DNA of 64,000 nucleotides from positions 285,615 to 349,614 of the forward strand of contig NZ_VTEV01000004.1 of the NCBI RefSeq assembly GCF_008180725.1. Reading direction: 5' to 3'. This DNA comes from Sutcliffiella horikoshii (GTDB lineage: Bacteria > Bacillota > Bacilli > Bacillales > Bacillaceae_I). Below the pieces are notes generated by a model that saw only the letters and a program-made list of their open reading frames with translations, was not told the origin of the DNA and did no database searches. A program made the translations under genes and the position numbers. Shown here one piece after another: positions 36,635 to 45,788 of this stretch. How positions within the stretch are numbered: the stretch's first letter is position 1; each line of letters starts with the position of its first letter.

Positions 36635-36648
36635 TGTAATCGGTTACA
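36635..36648. promoter_or_regulatory. Catabolite responsive element (cre) upstream of gudB
   Basis: TGTAATCGGTTACA fits every position of the CcpA consensus TGWAANCGNTNWCA. It lies about 30 bp upstream of the gudB -35 box, centred roughly 70 bp before the expected start of transcription. Confidence 0.65.
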
Positions 36649-36677
36649 TTTTTTTAATAAAAGTTTATTTTCTATCT

Positions 36678-36705
36678 TTGCATAAGTTGAAGTAAGGTGT
36701 ATACT
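36678..36705 (+). promoter_or_regulatory. Sigma-A promoter of gudB
   Basis: TTGCAT (36678-36683) and TATACT (36700-36705) are 16 bp apart, about 60 bp before the gudB ATG. Confidence 0.65.
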
Positions 36706-36765
36706 ATGTCATGAAGATGGACTTTTTTCAATCTTATTATGTGAGACAATCTAGGAGGTTTACTT

Positions 36766-38046
36766 ATGGTAGCCGAGAAAAGCAATGATAAAAAAAGTAC
36801 TAACGAAGATAAGTTAGATGTATTAAAATCGACACAAGTTGTTATACATAAAGCGTTAGAGAGGCTAGGCTATCCCGAAGAAGTTTATGAATTACTAAAA
36901 GAACCAATGCGTATGCTTACGGTAAAAATCCCTGTTCGTATGGATGACGGATCAGTGAAGATTTTTACTGGATATCGCGCACAACATAATGATGCAGTTG
37001 GTCCAACTAAAGGTGGAATCCGTTTCCATCCAAATGTCTCTGAAAAAGAGGTTAAAGCACTATCCATCTGGATGAGTTTGAAATGTGGTATTGTGGACCT
37101 TCCTTATGGTGGAGGTAAAGGCGGGATTGTCTGTGATCCCCGTGAGATGTCATTTAGAGAACTAGAAAGATTAAGCCGTGGCTACGTTCGTGCAATCAGT
37201 CAAATTGTAGGACCGACAAAAGATATTCCTGCTCCAGATGTTTTTACGAATTCTCAAATTATGGCTTGGATGATGGATGAATACAGCAGAATTGATGAAT
37301 TCAACTCACCTGGATTCATCACAGGAAAACCTCTAGTATTAGGTGGTTCCCATGGTCGTGAATCAGCTACTGCAAAAGGTGTTACCATCTGCATTCGTGA
37401 AGCAGCGAAGAAAAAAGGAATTAACATTGAAGGTGCTCGTGTTGTTGTACAAGGGTTTGGTAATGCAGGTAGTTATCTTTCCAAGTTCATGCATGATGCA
37501 GGAGCGAAGGTTGTAGGTATTTCTGATGCTTATGGTGGGCTGTATGATCCAAATGGTCTGGATATAGACTATTTATTAGATAGACGTGACAGTTTCGGAA
37601 CGGTGACAAAACTTTTCAATAATACTATTACAAACAAGGAATTGCTTGAGCTTGAATGTGATATTTTAGTTCCAGCAGCTATTGAAAACCAAATTACGGA
37701 AGAGAACGCACACAATATCCGTGCTAAAATCGTTGTAGAAGCAGCCAATGGCCCTACAACAATTGAAGGTACGCAAATACTAACGGACCGTGGCATCTTG
37801 CTAGTTCCAGATGTACTTGCAAGTGCTGGCGGAGTGACAGTGTCTTACTTCGAATGGGTACAAAATAACCAAGGCTACTACTGGACAGAAGAAGAAGTAG
37901 AAGAAAAGCTTGAAAAAGTAATGGTTAAATCATTCAATAATGTGTACGAAACTTCTCAAAGCCGCCGAGTAGACATGCGATTATCTGCTTATATGGTCGG
38001 TGCACGTAAAATGGCCGAAGCATCCCGCTTTAGAGGCTGGATTTAA
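36766..38046 (+). CDS. gudB: NAD-type glutamate dehydrogenase
   Basis: The 426-residue catabolic enzyme oxidatively deaminates glutamate to 2-oxoglutarate. The substrate lysines are in GPTKGGIRFHP and SLKCGIVDLPYGGGKGGI; the NAD fold has VVQGFGNAGS. The segment after SEKEVKALSIW lacks the three-residue duplication that inactivates GudB in laboratory B. subtilis, so this allele should be active. AGGAGGT lies 7 bp before the ATG. A perfect cre upstream suggests carbon control. Confidence 0.95.
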   Translation: MVAEKSNDKKSTNEDKLDVLKSTQVVIHKALERLGYPEEVYELLKEPMRMLTVKIPVRMDDGSVKIFTGYRAQHNDAVGPTKGGIRFHPNVSEKEVKALSIWMSLKCGIVDLPYGGGKGGIVCDPREMSFRELERLSRGYVRAISQIVGPTKDIPAPDVFTNSQIMAWMMDEYSRIDEFNSPGFITGKPLVLGGSHGRESATAKGVTICIREAAKKKGINIEGARVVVQGFGNAGSYLSKFMHDAGAKVVGISDAYGGLYDPNGLDIDYLLDRRDSFGTVTKLFNNTITNKELLELECDILVPAAIENQITEENAHNIRAKIVVEAANGPTTIEGTQILTDRGILLVPDVLASAGGVTVSYFEWVQNNQGYYWTEEEVEEKLEKVMVKSFNNVYETSQSRRVDMRLSAYMVGARKMAEASRFRGWI

Positions 38047-38065
38047 TATTTGCTTAAGCTTTCAC

Positions 38066-38098
38066 ATTCCCCTATCATATAATGATGGGGGATTTTCT
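38066..38098 (+). terminator. Intrinsic terminator of gudB
   Basis: ATTCCCCTATCAT pairs with ATGATGGGGGAT and is followed by TTTTC. Confidence 0.75.
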
Positions 38099-38115
38099 AA
38101 TTGAGTAAGTAAATG

Positions 38116-38290
38116 AAGGCTCGAAGACTCCTCGAAAATGCTATCGCATTTTCTTCGTGCGATGTATCGCTGTCAAAGCATTCCTTGTCCTGCGGGAGGA
38201 AGGGACAGGGGAGACCCCACAGGCGAAGCCGAGGAGCCTCCCGTACCGCCCGCGGAAAGCGAAGAGCCTGCAACGGAGATCAACAAAGTT
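38116..38290 (+). repeat. Dispersed repeat copy R7 with extra hairpin module
   Basis: The copy has the family core (GGAAGGGACAGGGGAGACCC, GCCGAGGAGCCTCCCG, CCGCCCGCGGAAAGCGAAG) and ends near GAGATCAACAAAG. A module of about 58 bp (38132-38189) starting with the palindrome GAAAATGCTATCGCATTTTC is inserted relative to most copies and is shared only with R11. It occupies the gudB-ypdA gap. Confidence 0.8.
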
Positions 38291-38332
38291 AAAATAGACC
38301 CCCTGAATTTAAGAATATGGAGTTGAACAACG

Positions 38333-39310
38333 GTGATAAACAGAGATGCCATCATTGTCGGCGGTGGTCCATGCGGACTGGCAGCAGCCATTGCACTTAA
38401 AGATGCAGGACTATCCCCGCTTGTCATAGAAAAAGGAAACATTGTAAATGCCATATACAATTACCCAACGCACCAAACCTTTTTTAGCTCAAGCGAGAAG
38501 TTGGAAATAGGAGAAGTGCCATTTATTACGGAAAATAGAAAACCCGTCAGGATACAAGCACTGACTTACTATCGGGAAGTAGTGAAGAGGAAAAAAATTG
38601 AAGTGAATGCATTCGAATTGGTGGAGCATGTGGAAAAAGTGGAGGACGGTTCTTTTATCATACATACCTCAAAACAATCCTATTCCACGAAGTATGTCAT
38701 CATTGCTACAGGCTATTATGATAATCACAATAAACTAGATGTGCCTGGAGCTGATTTAAATAAAGTGTCGCATTACTTTAAGGAAGGACACCCATATTTC
38801 GATAAACATGTCGCTGTCATTGGTGGCAAAAACTCGAGTGTGGATGCTGCATTGGAATTAGTGAAAGCTGATGCACATGTAACCGTCATCTATCGAGGAG
38901 AGACGTATTCACCGAGTGTGAAACCTTGGATCCTTCCGGAATTTGACGCGTTGGTACGTAATGGCACCATCCGCATGGAGTTTGAGTCAAACGTGACAAG
39001 AATTACGGAGAAAGAGATTTCATTTGTTAACAAAGCAGGTGAGGAGCAAACGTTATATAATGATCACGTGTTTGCTATGATTGGTTATCATCCAGATCAT
39101 TCTTTCTTAACTAAGATGGGTGTAGGGATTGATGAAGAGACAGGACGTCCAATTTTTAACGAGGAAACAATGGAAACAAACGTTTCGGGTATATTCATTG
39201 CAGGTGTCATTGCAGCAGGTAATAATGCCAACGAGATTTTTATTGAAAACGGACGTTTTCATGGCGGGATGATAGCAGAAAGTATTAAGGGCGATAGTAG
39301 GGATTTGTAA
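38333..39310 (+). CDS. ypdA: Bacillithiol disulfide reductase YpdA
   Basis: The 325-residue FAD/NADPH-dependent reductase recycles oxidised bacillithiol. It shows the N-terminal FAD motif IIVGGGPCGLAAA with the characteristic cysteine, the near-invariant segment NYPTHQTFFSSSEKLEIG, and the NADPH-binding VAVIGGKNSSVDAAL. The start is a GTG at 38333 with a modest GGAG 10 bp upstream; no alternative gives a better start, and the FAD motif then begins at residue 6. It follows gudB as in B. subtilis. Confidence 0.93.
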   Translation: MINRDAIIVGGGPCGLAAAIALKDAGLSPLVIEKGNIVNAIYNYPTHQTFFSSSEKLEIGEVPFITENRKPVRIQALTYYREVVKRKKIEVNAFELVEHVEKVEDGSFIIHTSKQSYSTKYVIIATGYYDNHNKLDVPGADLNKVSHYFKEGHPYFDKHVAVIGGKNSSVDAALELVKADAHVTVIYRGETYSPSVKPWILPEFDALVRNGTIRMEFESNVTRITEKEISFVNKAGEEQTLYNDHVFAMIGYHPDHSFLTKMGVGIDEETGRPIFNEETMETNVSGIFIAGVIAAGNNANEIFIENGRFHGGMIAESIKGDSRDL

Positions 39311-39329
39311 TGTTGTTAGAGAGCTTGAT

Positions 39330-39600
39330 TTGGGGCTATCAAAGCCCCAAACAGCGACCAAGGTTTGTTAAACGGTAATAGAAAGGGTTCTCAAGGCCCG
39401 AACAAAGTGTCTAATCCAGAAAACGGAAACAGAGAGCGCGTCTCAAGGCCTGAAACACGTCTTAGATTCCGAAAACAGTAACAGAGAGGGCGTCTCAACG
39501 ACCAAAGCGCTTATCAGATTCCGAAAACGGTAAGAGAGAGGGCGTCTCAACGCCCAAAACGTATGCAAGATCCCAAAAACGGTAACAGAGAGCTCATCGG
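39330..39600. repeat. Tandem array B: about four units of 52 bp plus an outlier
   Basis: CTCAAGG or CTCAACG marks recur at 39390, 39442, 39494 and 39546, exactly 52 bp apart. Each unit has GAAAACGGTAACAGAGAG and then an inverted repeat (GGGCGT, ACGCCC around CTCA in the last unit). A longer unit at the left contains the strong hairpin TTTGGGGCT-ATCA-AAGCCCCAAA (39330-39351), which may also help end ypdA transcripts. The array fills the gap between convergent ypdA and ansA. Confidence 0.9.
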
Positions 39601-39638
39601 CGAGAGATCCTCCCAAAAACAAACAAACAAACAGCTTC

Positions 39639-40613
39639 TTACCTTAAAAACAACTCCTGCAGTTTATCAGGGTTATTTGTGCTTTCTAGTGCAACCATCA
39701 GTTTAATTCGTGCTTTTTGTCCGTTAAGACCGTTAGAGAATATAACCCCAAGTTCCTTTAAGCGGCGGCCGCCACCTTCATAGCCATAAATATCCTGGAC
39801 GATACCGTTGAAGCAACGTGATACCATTACAACGGGAACGTCAGCCTCCCGTAAGGACTTGATTCCTTCCACAGCCATTGGAGGAATATTACCTTGTCCC
39901 AAAGCTTCTAAGATCACCCCGTCCACATGCATATCTTTTAGAGCATGAAAAATACTTGAATCCATTCCTGCATATGCTTTCAAAAGCATGACGTTTTTCG
40001 TAACGGAATCCACTTGGTATTTGTCTTCGGAAACAGGCGAGTGGTGGAAGAATGCTCCTCGCTTTGTCACAATTCCTATTGGGCCATACTGTGGACTTTG
40101 GAAGGTTGCAATATTAGAGGTATGCGTCTTTGTAACGTTTTTAGCTGTATGAACTTCATCATTCAACACAACAAGTACCCCTTTATTTTTAGCTTCTTCA
40201 CTTGCTGCGACCTTTACAGAAGAAAGGAGATTGTAAGGTCCGTCAGATCCAATTTCATTGCTTGAACGCATTGCTCCAGTCAGAACTATTGGAACTCGTG
40301 TCTGAACCGTTAAATCAAGGAAAAAGGCTGTCTCTTCTAAAGTATCCGTTCCGTGCGTGACTACAAAACCTTCGATGCTGTGCTCCATGACTTGTTGATC
40401 AATAAATTTTGAAAGCATAAGCATGTGTTTTGATGTGATGTGTGGGGAAGGAAGATTGAATAGTTCATGACTTTCTATATCAATATTAGAGTCGACAATC
40501 AAAGGTATCGTTGTCAAAGGATTCCTTTCTCCTGGCGAAACAGCGCCAGTGCGTTCGTCCTCTGACATTGAAATGGTCCCTCCTGTGTGTATAATCATGA
40601 TTTTCTTTTTCAT
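39639..40613 (-). CDS. ansA: Type I L-asparaginase
   Basis: The 324-residue enzyme hydrolyses asparagine to aspartate and ammonia. Both catalytic threonine motifs are present: IIHTGGTISM and VVTHGTDTLEETAFFL. There is no signal peptide, which suggests a cytosolic enzyme. Start MKKKIMIIHTGG (40613) is chosen because CGAGGTGC lies upstream and the preceding 28 codons are lysine-rich and unconserved. It is transcribed leftward, towards ypdA. Confidence 0.93.
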   Translation of the reverse strand: MKKKIMIIHTGGTISMSEDERTGAVSPGERNPLTTIPLIVDSNIDIESHELFNLPSPHITSKHMLMLSKFIDQQVMEHSIEGFVVTHGTDTLEETAFFLDLTVQTRVPIVLTGAMRSSNEIGSDGPYNLLSSVKVAASEEAKNKGVLVVLNDEVHTAKNVTKTHTSNIATFQSPQYGPIGIVTKRGAFFHHSPVSEDKYQVDSVTKNVMLLKAYAGMDSSIFHALKDMHVDGVILEALGQGNIPPMAVEGIKSLREADVPVVMVSRCFNGIVQDIYGYEGGGRRLKELGVIFSNGLNGQKARIKLMVALESTNNPDKLQELFLR

Positions 40614-40761
40614 TGTCGTATGCACCTCGTTAATTTTGGCTTTCTTTCTTTTATTTTTTTCCTTTATTTTACAAACAATTTCCAAAAGTTTAGACATCTT
40701 ATTTCAATAATTACGATAACATGATACGATAAAAAAAAACAGATTGAAACGAGGCTTATTT

Positions 40762-41412
40762 ATGCTGGCAGTTGTGTCCGCCGGGATTGCTCCAGGCTTA
40801 GCATTGTTGTCTTATTTTTATTTAAAGGATACTTTTGAAAAAGAACCAATCACTTATGTATTTAAAATATTTATGTTTGGTGCACTGCTTGTGTTTCCGC
40901 TCATGTTCATGCAATATGTTATTGAACTCGAGCTTGGAGTTACATCGCATTTATTAAAAGCATTCCTTTTGTCAGGTCTACTTGAGGAATTTTTCAAATG
41001 GTTCATCCTCATTTACCTTGTCTACCAAAACCTGCATTTTGATGAGCACTACGATGGGATCGTTTACGGGGTAGCTGTATCTCTTGGCTTCGCTACTGCT
41101 GAAAATATTCTTTTCTTGATTGCAAATGGAGTGGAGCTCGCTTTGGGCAGAGCCATACTTCCTGTCTCAAGTCATGCCTTATTTGGGGTGATAATGGGAT
41201 ACTATCTTGGAAAAGGGAAATTCAACACAAATATCAAACATAAAAAGATATGCCTTACATTGTCATTATTCACCCCGATTTTTTTACACGGTATGTATGA
41301 CATGATTATCCTCTCCCAGAAATATTGGGGATTATATATGGTTCCATTTATGATTTTCCTATGGTGGCTCGGTTTAAGAAAAGTCAAGCTCGCAAATACG
41401 GTAGAAATATAG
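40762..41412 (+). CDS. prsW: Site-1 membrane protease PrsW
   Basis: The 216-residue multi-span protease cleaves the anti-sigma factor RsiW in B. subtilis under envelope stress. Conserved active-site elements are EEFFKW, AENILF, the histidine of SSHALFGVIMGYY and FLHGMYD. ATG 40762 gives MLAVVSAGIAPGLALLSYFY, the expected N terminus; the TTG at 40744 lies before the GAGG ribosome site. It is followed by a strong terminator. Confidence 0.94.
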   Translation: MLAVVSAGIAPGLALLSYFYLKDTFEKEPITYVFKIFMFGALLVFPLMFMQYVIELELGVTSHLLKAFLLSGLLEEFFKWFILIYLVYQNLHFDEHYDGIVYGVAVSLGFATAENILFLIANGVELALGRAILPVSSHALFGVIMGYYLGKGKFNTNIKHKKICLTLSLFTPIFLHGMYDMIILSQKYWGLYMVPFMIFLWWLGLRKVKLANTVEI

Positions 41413-41460
41413 TCCACACAAACGTGAAATACAATAACGTTCGTGTTGGACTATTTTTTA
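41411..41460 (+). terminator. Intrinsic terminator of prsW
   Basis: AGTCCACACAAACGT pairs with ACGTTCGTGTTGGACT, followed by ATTTTTTA. Confidence 0.85.
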
Positions 41461-41507
41461 TTGGGTAATATCCATTTTATGGAATACCTCTTTTCTCCAA
41501 ATGAACC

Positions 41508-41539
41508 TGTATAAAATGCCAATTTCTACAGAAAATACA
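41508..41539 (+). promoter_or_regulatory. Possible sigma-G promoter of sleB-ypeB
   Basis: TGTATA (41508-41513) and AAAATACA (41532-41539), 18 bp apart, loosely resemble sigma-G boxes (TGNATA and CATACTA). sleB-ypeB is a forespore operon in B. subtilis. Confidence 0.35.
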
Positions 41540-41580
41540 TTGTAACAATTGTTTAAAGAAGTCAAAGGAGGAAATGTAAG

Positions 41581-42636
41581 GTGAAACGGTTACTGTTAAT
41601 TTCATGTATGTTTCTTTTTAGCACATGTATGTTATTTACGATAAATCAGAACTCAGTCAGTGCCTTCTCTGAGCAAATCATTCAAAAAGGTGCGACGGGA
41701 AATGATGTTGTCGAATTGCAAGCACGCCTCCAATATAACGGATATTACCATGCAAGGATTGATGGTGTATACGGATGGAGCACATATTGGGCGGTAAAAA
41801 ACTTTCAGCAAGAATTCGGATTGGACCAAGTTGATGGGCTTGTTGGGCCTAAAACGAAAGAAATGCTTCATAAATCCACAAAGTTTTATAAAGATTGGGT
41901 ACATCAACAGATAAATTCAGGTAAGAAATTTACCCATTACGGCGGTATGGAACTAAAGTATCAAGTAGAGCCATCACAGGCGACTGTTGAAAAAGCAAAG
42001 CAAGGAGCGACAAACCAGTGGGCAAAGCAAAAAACGCAATATCAAAAACAAGCTCCTGCCCCGCAAAAAGATCAAGGGAAACCAGCCCCTGATCAACAAC
42101 AGCCAGCTCCGGACCAGCAACAAGAGCAACCAGCACCAGAGCAACAACAACCAGCACCGGAGCAACAACAACCTGCGCCACAAGAACAAACGCCGGCACC
42201 AGAAGAGCAGCCAGCTCCTGAAGATCAACCTGCAGAAGATGAAGGAGAAGCACAAAGTGCAACCAATATGCCTGGTGGGTTCTCGGAAAATGATATCCAA
42301 TTGATGGCAAATGCGGTTTATGGGGAAGCGCGCGGTGAACCGTATGAAGGTCAAATTGCTGTAGCTGCGGTTATCCTTAACCGTATCAATTCACCGACGT
42401 TTCCTAATACAGTATCAGGGGTAATTTTTGAACCGCTTGCGTTTACTGCAGTCGCTGATGGGCAAATTTGGCTAACACCAAATGAAACAGCAAAAAGAGC
42501 GGTAGTTGACGCGATCAACGGAATGGATCCATCAGAAGGAGCAACGTATTATTTTAATCCTGATACGGCAACAAGTGGTTGGATTTGGGGACGTCCGCAA
42601 ATTAAGCGCATTGGAAAGCACATTTTCTGTGACTAA
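41581..42636 (+). CDS. sleB: Spore cortex-lytic enzyme SleB
   Basis: The 351-residue exported enzyme is a lytic transglycosylase that degrades cortex during germination. It has a signal peptide (about 1-28), a peptidoglycan-binding domain (about 35-100, GATGNDVVELQARLQYNGYY and GLVGPKTKEML), a long Pro/Gln-rich linker with PAPDQQQ/PAPEQQQ repeats (about 157-220), and a C-terminal SleB hydrolase domain beginning LMANAVYGEARGE with the catalytic glutamate. The GTG start follows AAAGGAGGAAATGTAAG. The linker is unusually long and repetitive for the family. Confidence 0.93.
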   Translation: MKRLLLISCMFLFSTCMLFTINQNSVSAFSEQIIQKGATGNDVVELQARLQYNGYYHARIDGVYGWSTYWAVKNFQQEFGLDQVDGLVGPKTKEMLHKSTKFYKDWVHQQINSGKKFTHYGGMELKYQVEPSQATVEKAKQGATNQWAKQKTQYQKQAPAPQKDQGKPAPDQQQPAPDQQQEQPAPEQQQPAPEQQQPAPQEQTPAPEEQPAPEDQPAEDEGEAQSATNMPGGFSENDIQLMANAVYGEARGEPYEGQIAVAAVILNRINSPTFPNTVSGVIFEPLAFTAVADGQIWLTPNETAKRAVVDAINGMDPSEGATYYFNPDTATSGWIWGRPQIKRIGKHIFCD

Positions 42637-42654
42637 AAAAGAGGGTGAAGAATT

Positions 42655-43995
42655 ATGTTGAGACTTGTTATCATCGCTGTTTTAGCAATTGCAGTAGCAG
42701 GAACAGGCTATTGGGGTTATCAAGAGCATCAAGATAAAAACGCAGTCCTCATTAATGCGGAGAACAATTATCAGCGTGCTTTTCATGACCTTGTCTACCA
42801 TGTAGATTTGTTACATGACAAAATAGGAACGACCTTGGCAATGAGTTCAAGAGAACAACTCTCCCCGTCCTTTGCCGAGGTGTGGAGAATCACATCAGAA
42901 GCACAAAACGACGTAGGTCAGTTGCCTCTGACACTTTTACCTTTTAACAAAACGGAAGAATTCTTGACGAAAACGGGAGACTATACGTATCAAGTTGCAG
43001 TTCGAGACTTGGACAAAAATCCTTTATCTGAAGAAGAATATAGTACACTTCAAGCACTTTATCAAAAATCGGATGAAATAAAGCAAGAGCTGAGAAGAGT
43101 TCAAAGCATGGTTATGAGCAACAACTTGCGCTGGATGGATGTGGAATTAGCTCTTTCTGCTAAAGACCAGCCGCAAGATAATACAATCATTGATGGTTTT
43201 AAAACGGTGGAAAAAAACGTGGAAGGTTATGATGAAGCTGACTTCGGACCTACCTTTACTTCAATGAATCAGGAAGACAAAAATTTCAGCCAGCTTCAAG
43301 GAAAAACCATCACAGAAGAAGAGGCAAAAAAGATTGCCGATAAATACTTAGAACTTGAAGGAAATGAAAAAATCACCATCACTGAAAATGGGGAAGGTTC
43401 GAAGTTTGGTTTCTACAGTTTAAAAATTGTAGATAAAAATCAACAGGACACATTCATGGATATTGCCAAAAAAGGTGGCATACCTATTTACTTGGTCCAA
43501 AATAAGGAATCAAAAAAGAAAAACATCAGTTTAAACGATGCAACTGAAAAAGCGAGAAACTTTTTGAAACAAAACAAATTTGACACATTGGATCTATATG
43601 AAAGTGTAGAATACAACAAACTTGGGATTTTCACATTTGTATCAAATGTAGATGGAGTAAAGATATATCCAGATTCTATCAAGATGAAAGTAAGCCTGGA
43701 AACTGGTGAGATTGTGGGCTTTTCTGCAAAAGATTACTTAATGTCCCACCATTTAAGAGAGATACCTAAACCGGGCATCTCGCTTGAAGAAGCGACGGAT
43801 AGAATTAATGATAAAGTGATGATCATGGAAGATTCCCTGGCGATCATTAATAATGACCTCGGGGAAGAAGTACTGTGTTATGAGTTTTTGGGGACGATTG
43901 AAAATGATACCTACCAGATTTTCATCAATGCCAATGATGGACGAGAAGAAAAAGTAGAGAAACTGAAAAACCCGGAACTTTTGTATGATTTGTAA
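42655..43995 (+). CDS. ypeB: Germination protein YpeB
   Basis: The 446-residue protein is needed for SleB to accumulate in the dormant spore. It has an N-terminal signal anchor (LVIIAVLAIAVAGTGYWGY), a helical domain to about residue 200 and three PepSY-type repeats (for example TEEEAKKIADKYL, LNDATEKARNFLKQN, LEEATDRINDKV). Partnership with sleB 18 bp upstream is the known operon. A terminator follows. Confidence 0.94.
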   Translation: MLRLVIIAVLAIAVAGTGYWGYQEHQDKNAVLINAENNYQRAFHDLVYHVDLLHDKIGTTLAMSSREQLSPSFAEVWRITSEAQNDVGQLPLTLLPFNKTEEFLTKTGDYTYQVAVRDLDKNPLSEEEYSTLQALYQKSDEIKQELRRVQSMVMSNNLRWMDVELALSAKDQPQDNTIIDGFKTVEKNVEGYDEADFGPTFTSMNQEDKNFSQLQGKTITEEEAKKIADKYLELEGNEKITITENGEGSKFGFYSLKIVDKNQQDTFMDIAKKGGIPIYLVQNKESKKKNISLNDATEKARNFLKQNKFDTLDLYESVEYNKLGIFTFVSNVDGVKIYPDSIKMKVSLETGEIVGFSAKDYLMSHHLREIPKPGISLEEATDRINDKVMIMEDSLAIINNDLGEEVLCYEFLGTIENDTYQIFINANDGREEKVEKLKNPELLYDL

Positions 43996-44002
43996 TTTTA
44001 TG

Positions 44003-44036
44003 GAGGAAAAGTCAAAATTGGCTTTTCCTTTTTTTC
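44003..44036 (+). terminator. Intrinsic terminator of sleB-ypeB
   Basis: GGAAAAGTC pairs with GGCTTTTCC around AAAATT and ends in seven T residues. Confidence 0.85.
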
Positions 44037-44092
44037 GTTAAATGGTTTAATAAGAATATAGAGAGAACGGGTTTGTTAAGGGAGGCAGTTTC

Positions 44093-44755
44093 TTGTTAAA
44101 GCCAGGGGTTGTATTAACACTACAAGTGAAAAACGATGATAAAGTTGAAAAATATAGATGTAAGGTCCAGGAAGTAAAAGAGAAAGAATTTTATGTGGAC
44201 TATCCAGCACATATTGTGAATGGAAAAACAACATACATATTGAACGGGACGCAATTACTAATTACTTATGTGTCAGATGAAGGTGTTGCATATACATTTG
44301 AAAGTGAAGTTCTTGGACGAATAAAGCAAGCAATACCAATGGTCCAATTGTCTTTCCCGGGTTACCATCAGGTACTTAAAGTGCAAAGGAGACAGTATGT
44401 GAGGGTTGAAAGTAATATCGATGTATCGGTCCATCCACTATCTCATCATTTCATTCCCTTTATTACACTTACACAAGATATAAGTGCTGGAGGGGCTGCA
44501 CTTATTTTGCCTGAACACGTTAGTTTTCCTGAAGAGGGGCACGTTTTCACCACATTTGTTATTCATCTAAATAATGGGGAGACGCACTATTTAAAACTTA
44601 AAAGTAAGATAATCAGACTAGTGGAGGAAACGTCAAAGAATAGGTGGAAAGCATCATTGCAATTCGATCCCATTAATGAATTTCAAAGGCAAGTATTAAT
44701 GAAATACTGTTTCGAACAGCAGCTGTTATTAAGAAAAACGCATTCCTTAGCATAA
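44093..44755 (+). CDS. motI: PilZ-domain cyclic-di-GMP receptor MotI (YpfA)
   Basis: The 220-residue protein has an N-terminal YcgR-type domain and a C-terminal PilZ domain. The cyclic-di-GMP motifs are RRQYVR near residue 100 and DISAGGAA near 131. In B. subtilis YpfA/MotI binds the stator and stops flagellar rotation when cyclic-di-GMP is high. The start is a TTG with GGGAGGC upstream. It is followed by ypfB. Confidence 0.92.
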   Translation: MLKPGVVLTLQVKNDDKVEKYRCKVQEVKEKEFYVDYPAHIVNGKTTYILNGTQLLITYVSDEGVAYTFESEVLGRIKQAIPMVQLSFPGYHQVLKVQRRQYVRVESNIDVSVHPLSHHFIPFITLTQDISAGGAALILPEHVSFPEEGHVFTTFVIHLNNGETHYLKLKSKIIRLVEETSKNRWKASLQFDPINEFQRQVLMKYCFEQQLLLRKTHSLA

Positions 44756-44822
44756 TTCCTTCCAATTCCATCCATACTATTAATAATAGTAAAAGAGATC
44801 GGTGAAATAGAAGGAGAATCAT

Positions 44823-45005
44823 ATGAAAAGAGTGGAACGTATTATCCTTAAACTGATAGTCATACAATTAATCTGTCTAATTTGTGCGCAAGGACTATTG
44901 TTATATACCGAATCTGCCCCTTTTCTAAGCAAAGTCATTCAATATGAGGGAGTAGGCGGCATGAAGATAATTGAACATATAGAAACATTCGACCAAAGTA
45001 GATGA
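44823..45005 (+). CDS. ypfB: YpfB, small membrane protein (DUF5359)
   Basis: The 60-residue protein has one membrane span (about 9-29, LKLIVIQLICLICAQGLLLY) and a short polar tail. It corresponds in place and size to YpfB. The function is unknown. GAAGGAGAATC precedes the ATG. Confidence 0.78.
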   Translation: MKRVERIILKLIVIQLICLICAQGLLLYTESAPFLSKVIQYEGVGGMKIIEHIETFDQSR

Positions 45006-45043
45006 GTATGATAAAATATACATGCAATAAGTCAAAGAAGATA

Positions 45044-45064
45044 TGCAGGGCGACCTGCTTTTTT
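45044..45064 (+). terminator. Short hairpin terminator before cmk
   Basis: GCAGG pairs with CCTGC around GCGA, followed by TTTTTTC. The stem is only five to six bp. Confidence 0.55.
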
Positions 45065-45102
45065 CATGTAAAAAATGATTAAAGGTACATTCAGGAGGAA
45101 CT

Positions 45103-45786
45103 ATGAAACAACAATTATCTATAGCAATTGATGGTCCTGCAGCGGCAGGTAAAAGTACAGTGGCAAAGATTGTAGCAGACAAACTAGGATACTTATACAT
45201 AGATACAGGAGCCATGTACAGAGCAGTAACATTTCAGGCAATTCGAGAGGATGTTAACCTTGAAGACGAGGTTTCCTTACAGCAACTAGTAGAAAAGATG
45301 GATATCGACCTTCGAATCGCAAACAACCAGACGCAACATGTTTACATAAATGATGAAGACGTAACAGAGCAAATCCGAACACATGAAGTAACGAACAATG
45401 TATCGATAGTTGCTAAGCATAAGCATGTTCGTGAAGATATGGTTGCAAGACAAAGGGTGCTGGCTAAAAGAGGCGGAGTGGTCATGGACGGAAGAGATAT
45501 AGGGACCCATGTGCTTCCTGATGCGGAAATAAAAGTATTCTTATTGGCTTCTGTAGACGAAAGAGCACAACGAAGACATGCTGAAAACCTTTCTAAGGGC
45601 TTTGACTCTGACCTTGAAAAACTAAAAGAAGAAATCGCTAGAAGGGATAAACTTGATTCCGAGCGCGAAATCGCCCCATTACAAAAGGCGGAGGATGCGA
45701 AAGAAATTGATACCACTTCCTTGAACATTAATCAAGTAGTGGAAAAGATAATGGATTTGGTTCATCAAAATGAGGGGACTAGATAA
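45103..45786 (+). CDS. cmk: Cytidylate kinase
   Basis: The 227-residue nucleoside monophosphate kinase phosphorylates CMP and dCMP. It has the P-loop [11 protein letters not shown] (residues 8-18), the CMP-binding [10 protein letters not shown], and [21 protein letters not shown] lies 6 bp before the ATG. It is followed after 2 bp by plsC. Confidence 0.96.
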   Translation: MKQQLSIAIDGPAAAGKSTVAKIVADKLGYLYIDTGAMYRAVTFQAIREDVNLEDEVSLQQLVEKMDIDLRIANNQTQHVYINDEDVTEQIRTHEVTNNVSIVAKHKHVREDMVARQRVLAKRGGVVMDGRDIGTHVLPDAEIKVFLLASVDERAQRRHAENLSKGFDSDLEKLKEEIARRDKLDSEREIAPLQKAEDAKEIDTTSLNINQVVEKIMDLVHQNEGTR

Positions 45787-45788
45787 CC

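Noticed and set aside
36766..38046. Possible inactive gudB allele
   Set aside because: The short duplication known from laboratory B. subtilis is not present; the region reads SEKEVKALSIW without repeat.
38138..38326. Open frame within repeat R7
   Set aside because: It is a GC-rich repeat-derived frame without ribosome site.
41930..42354. Long minus-strand frames opposite sleB (Leu/Val-rich)
   Set aside because: They mirror the Pro/Gln repeat codons of the sleB linker; the sense frame is a complete known protein.
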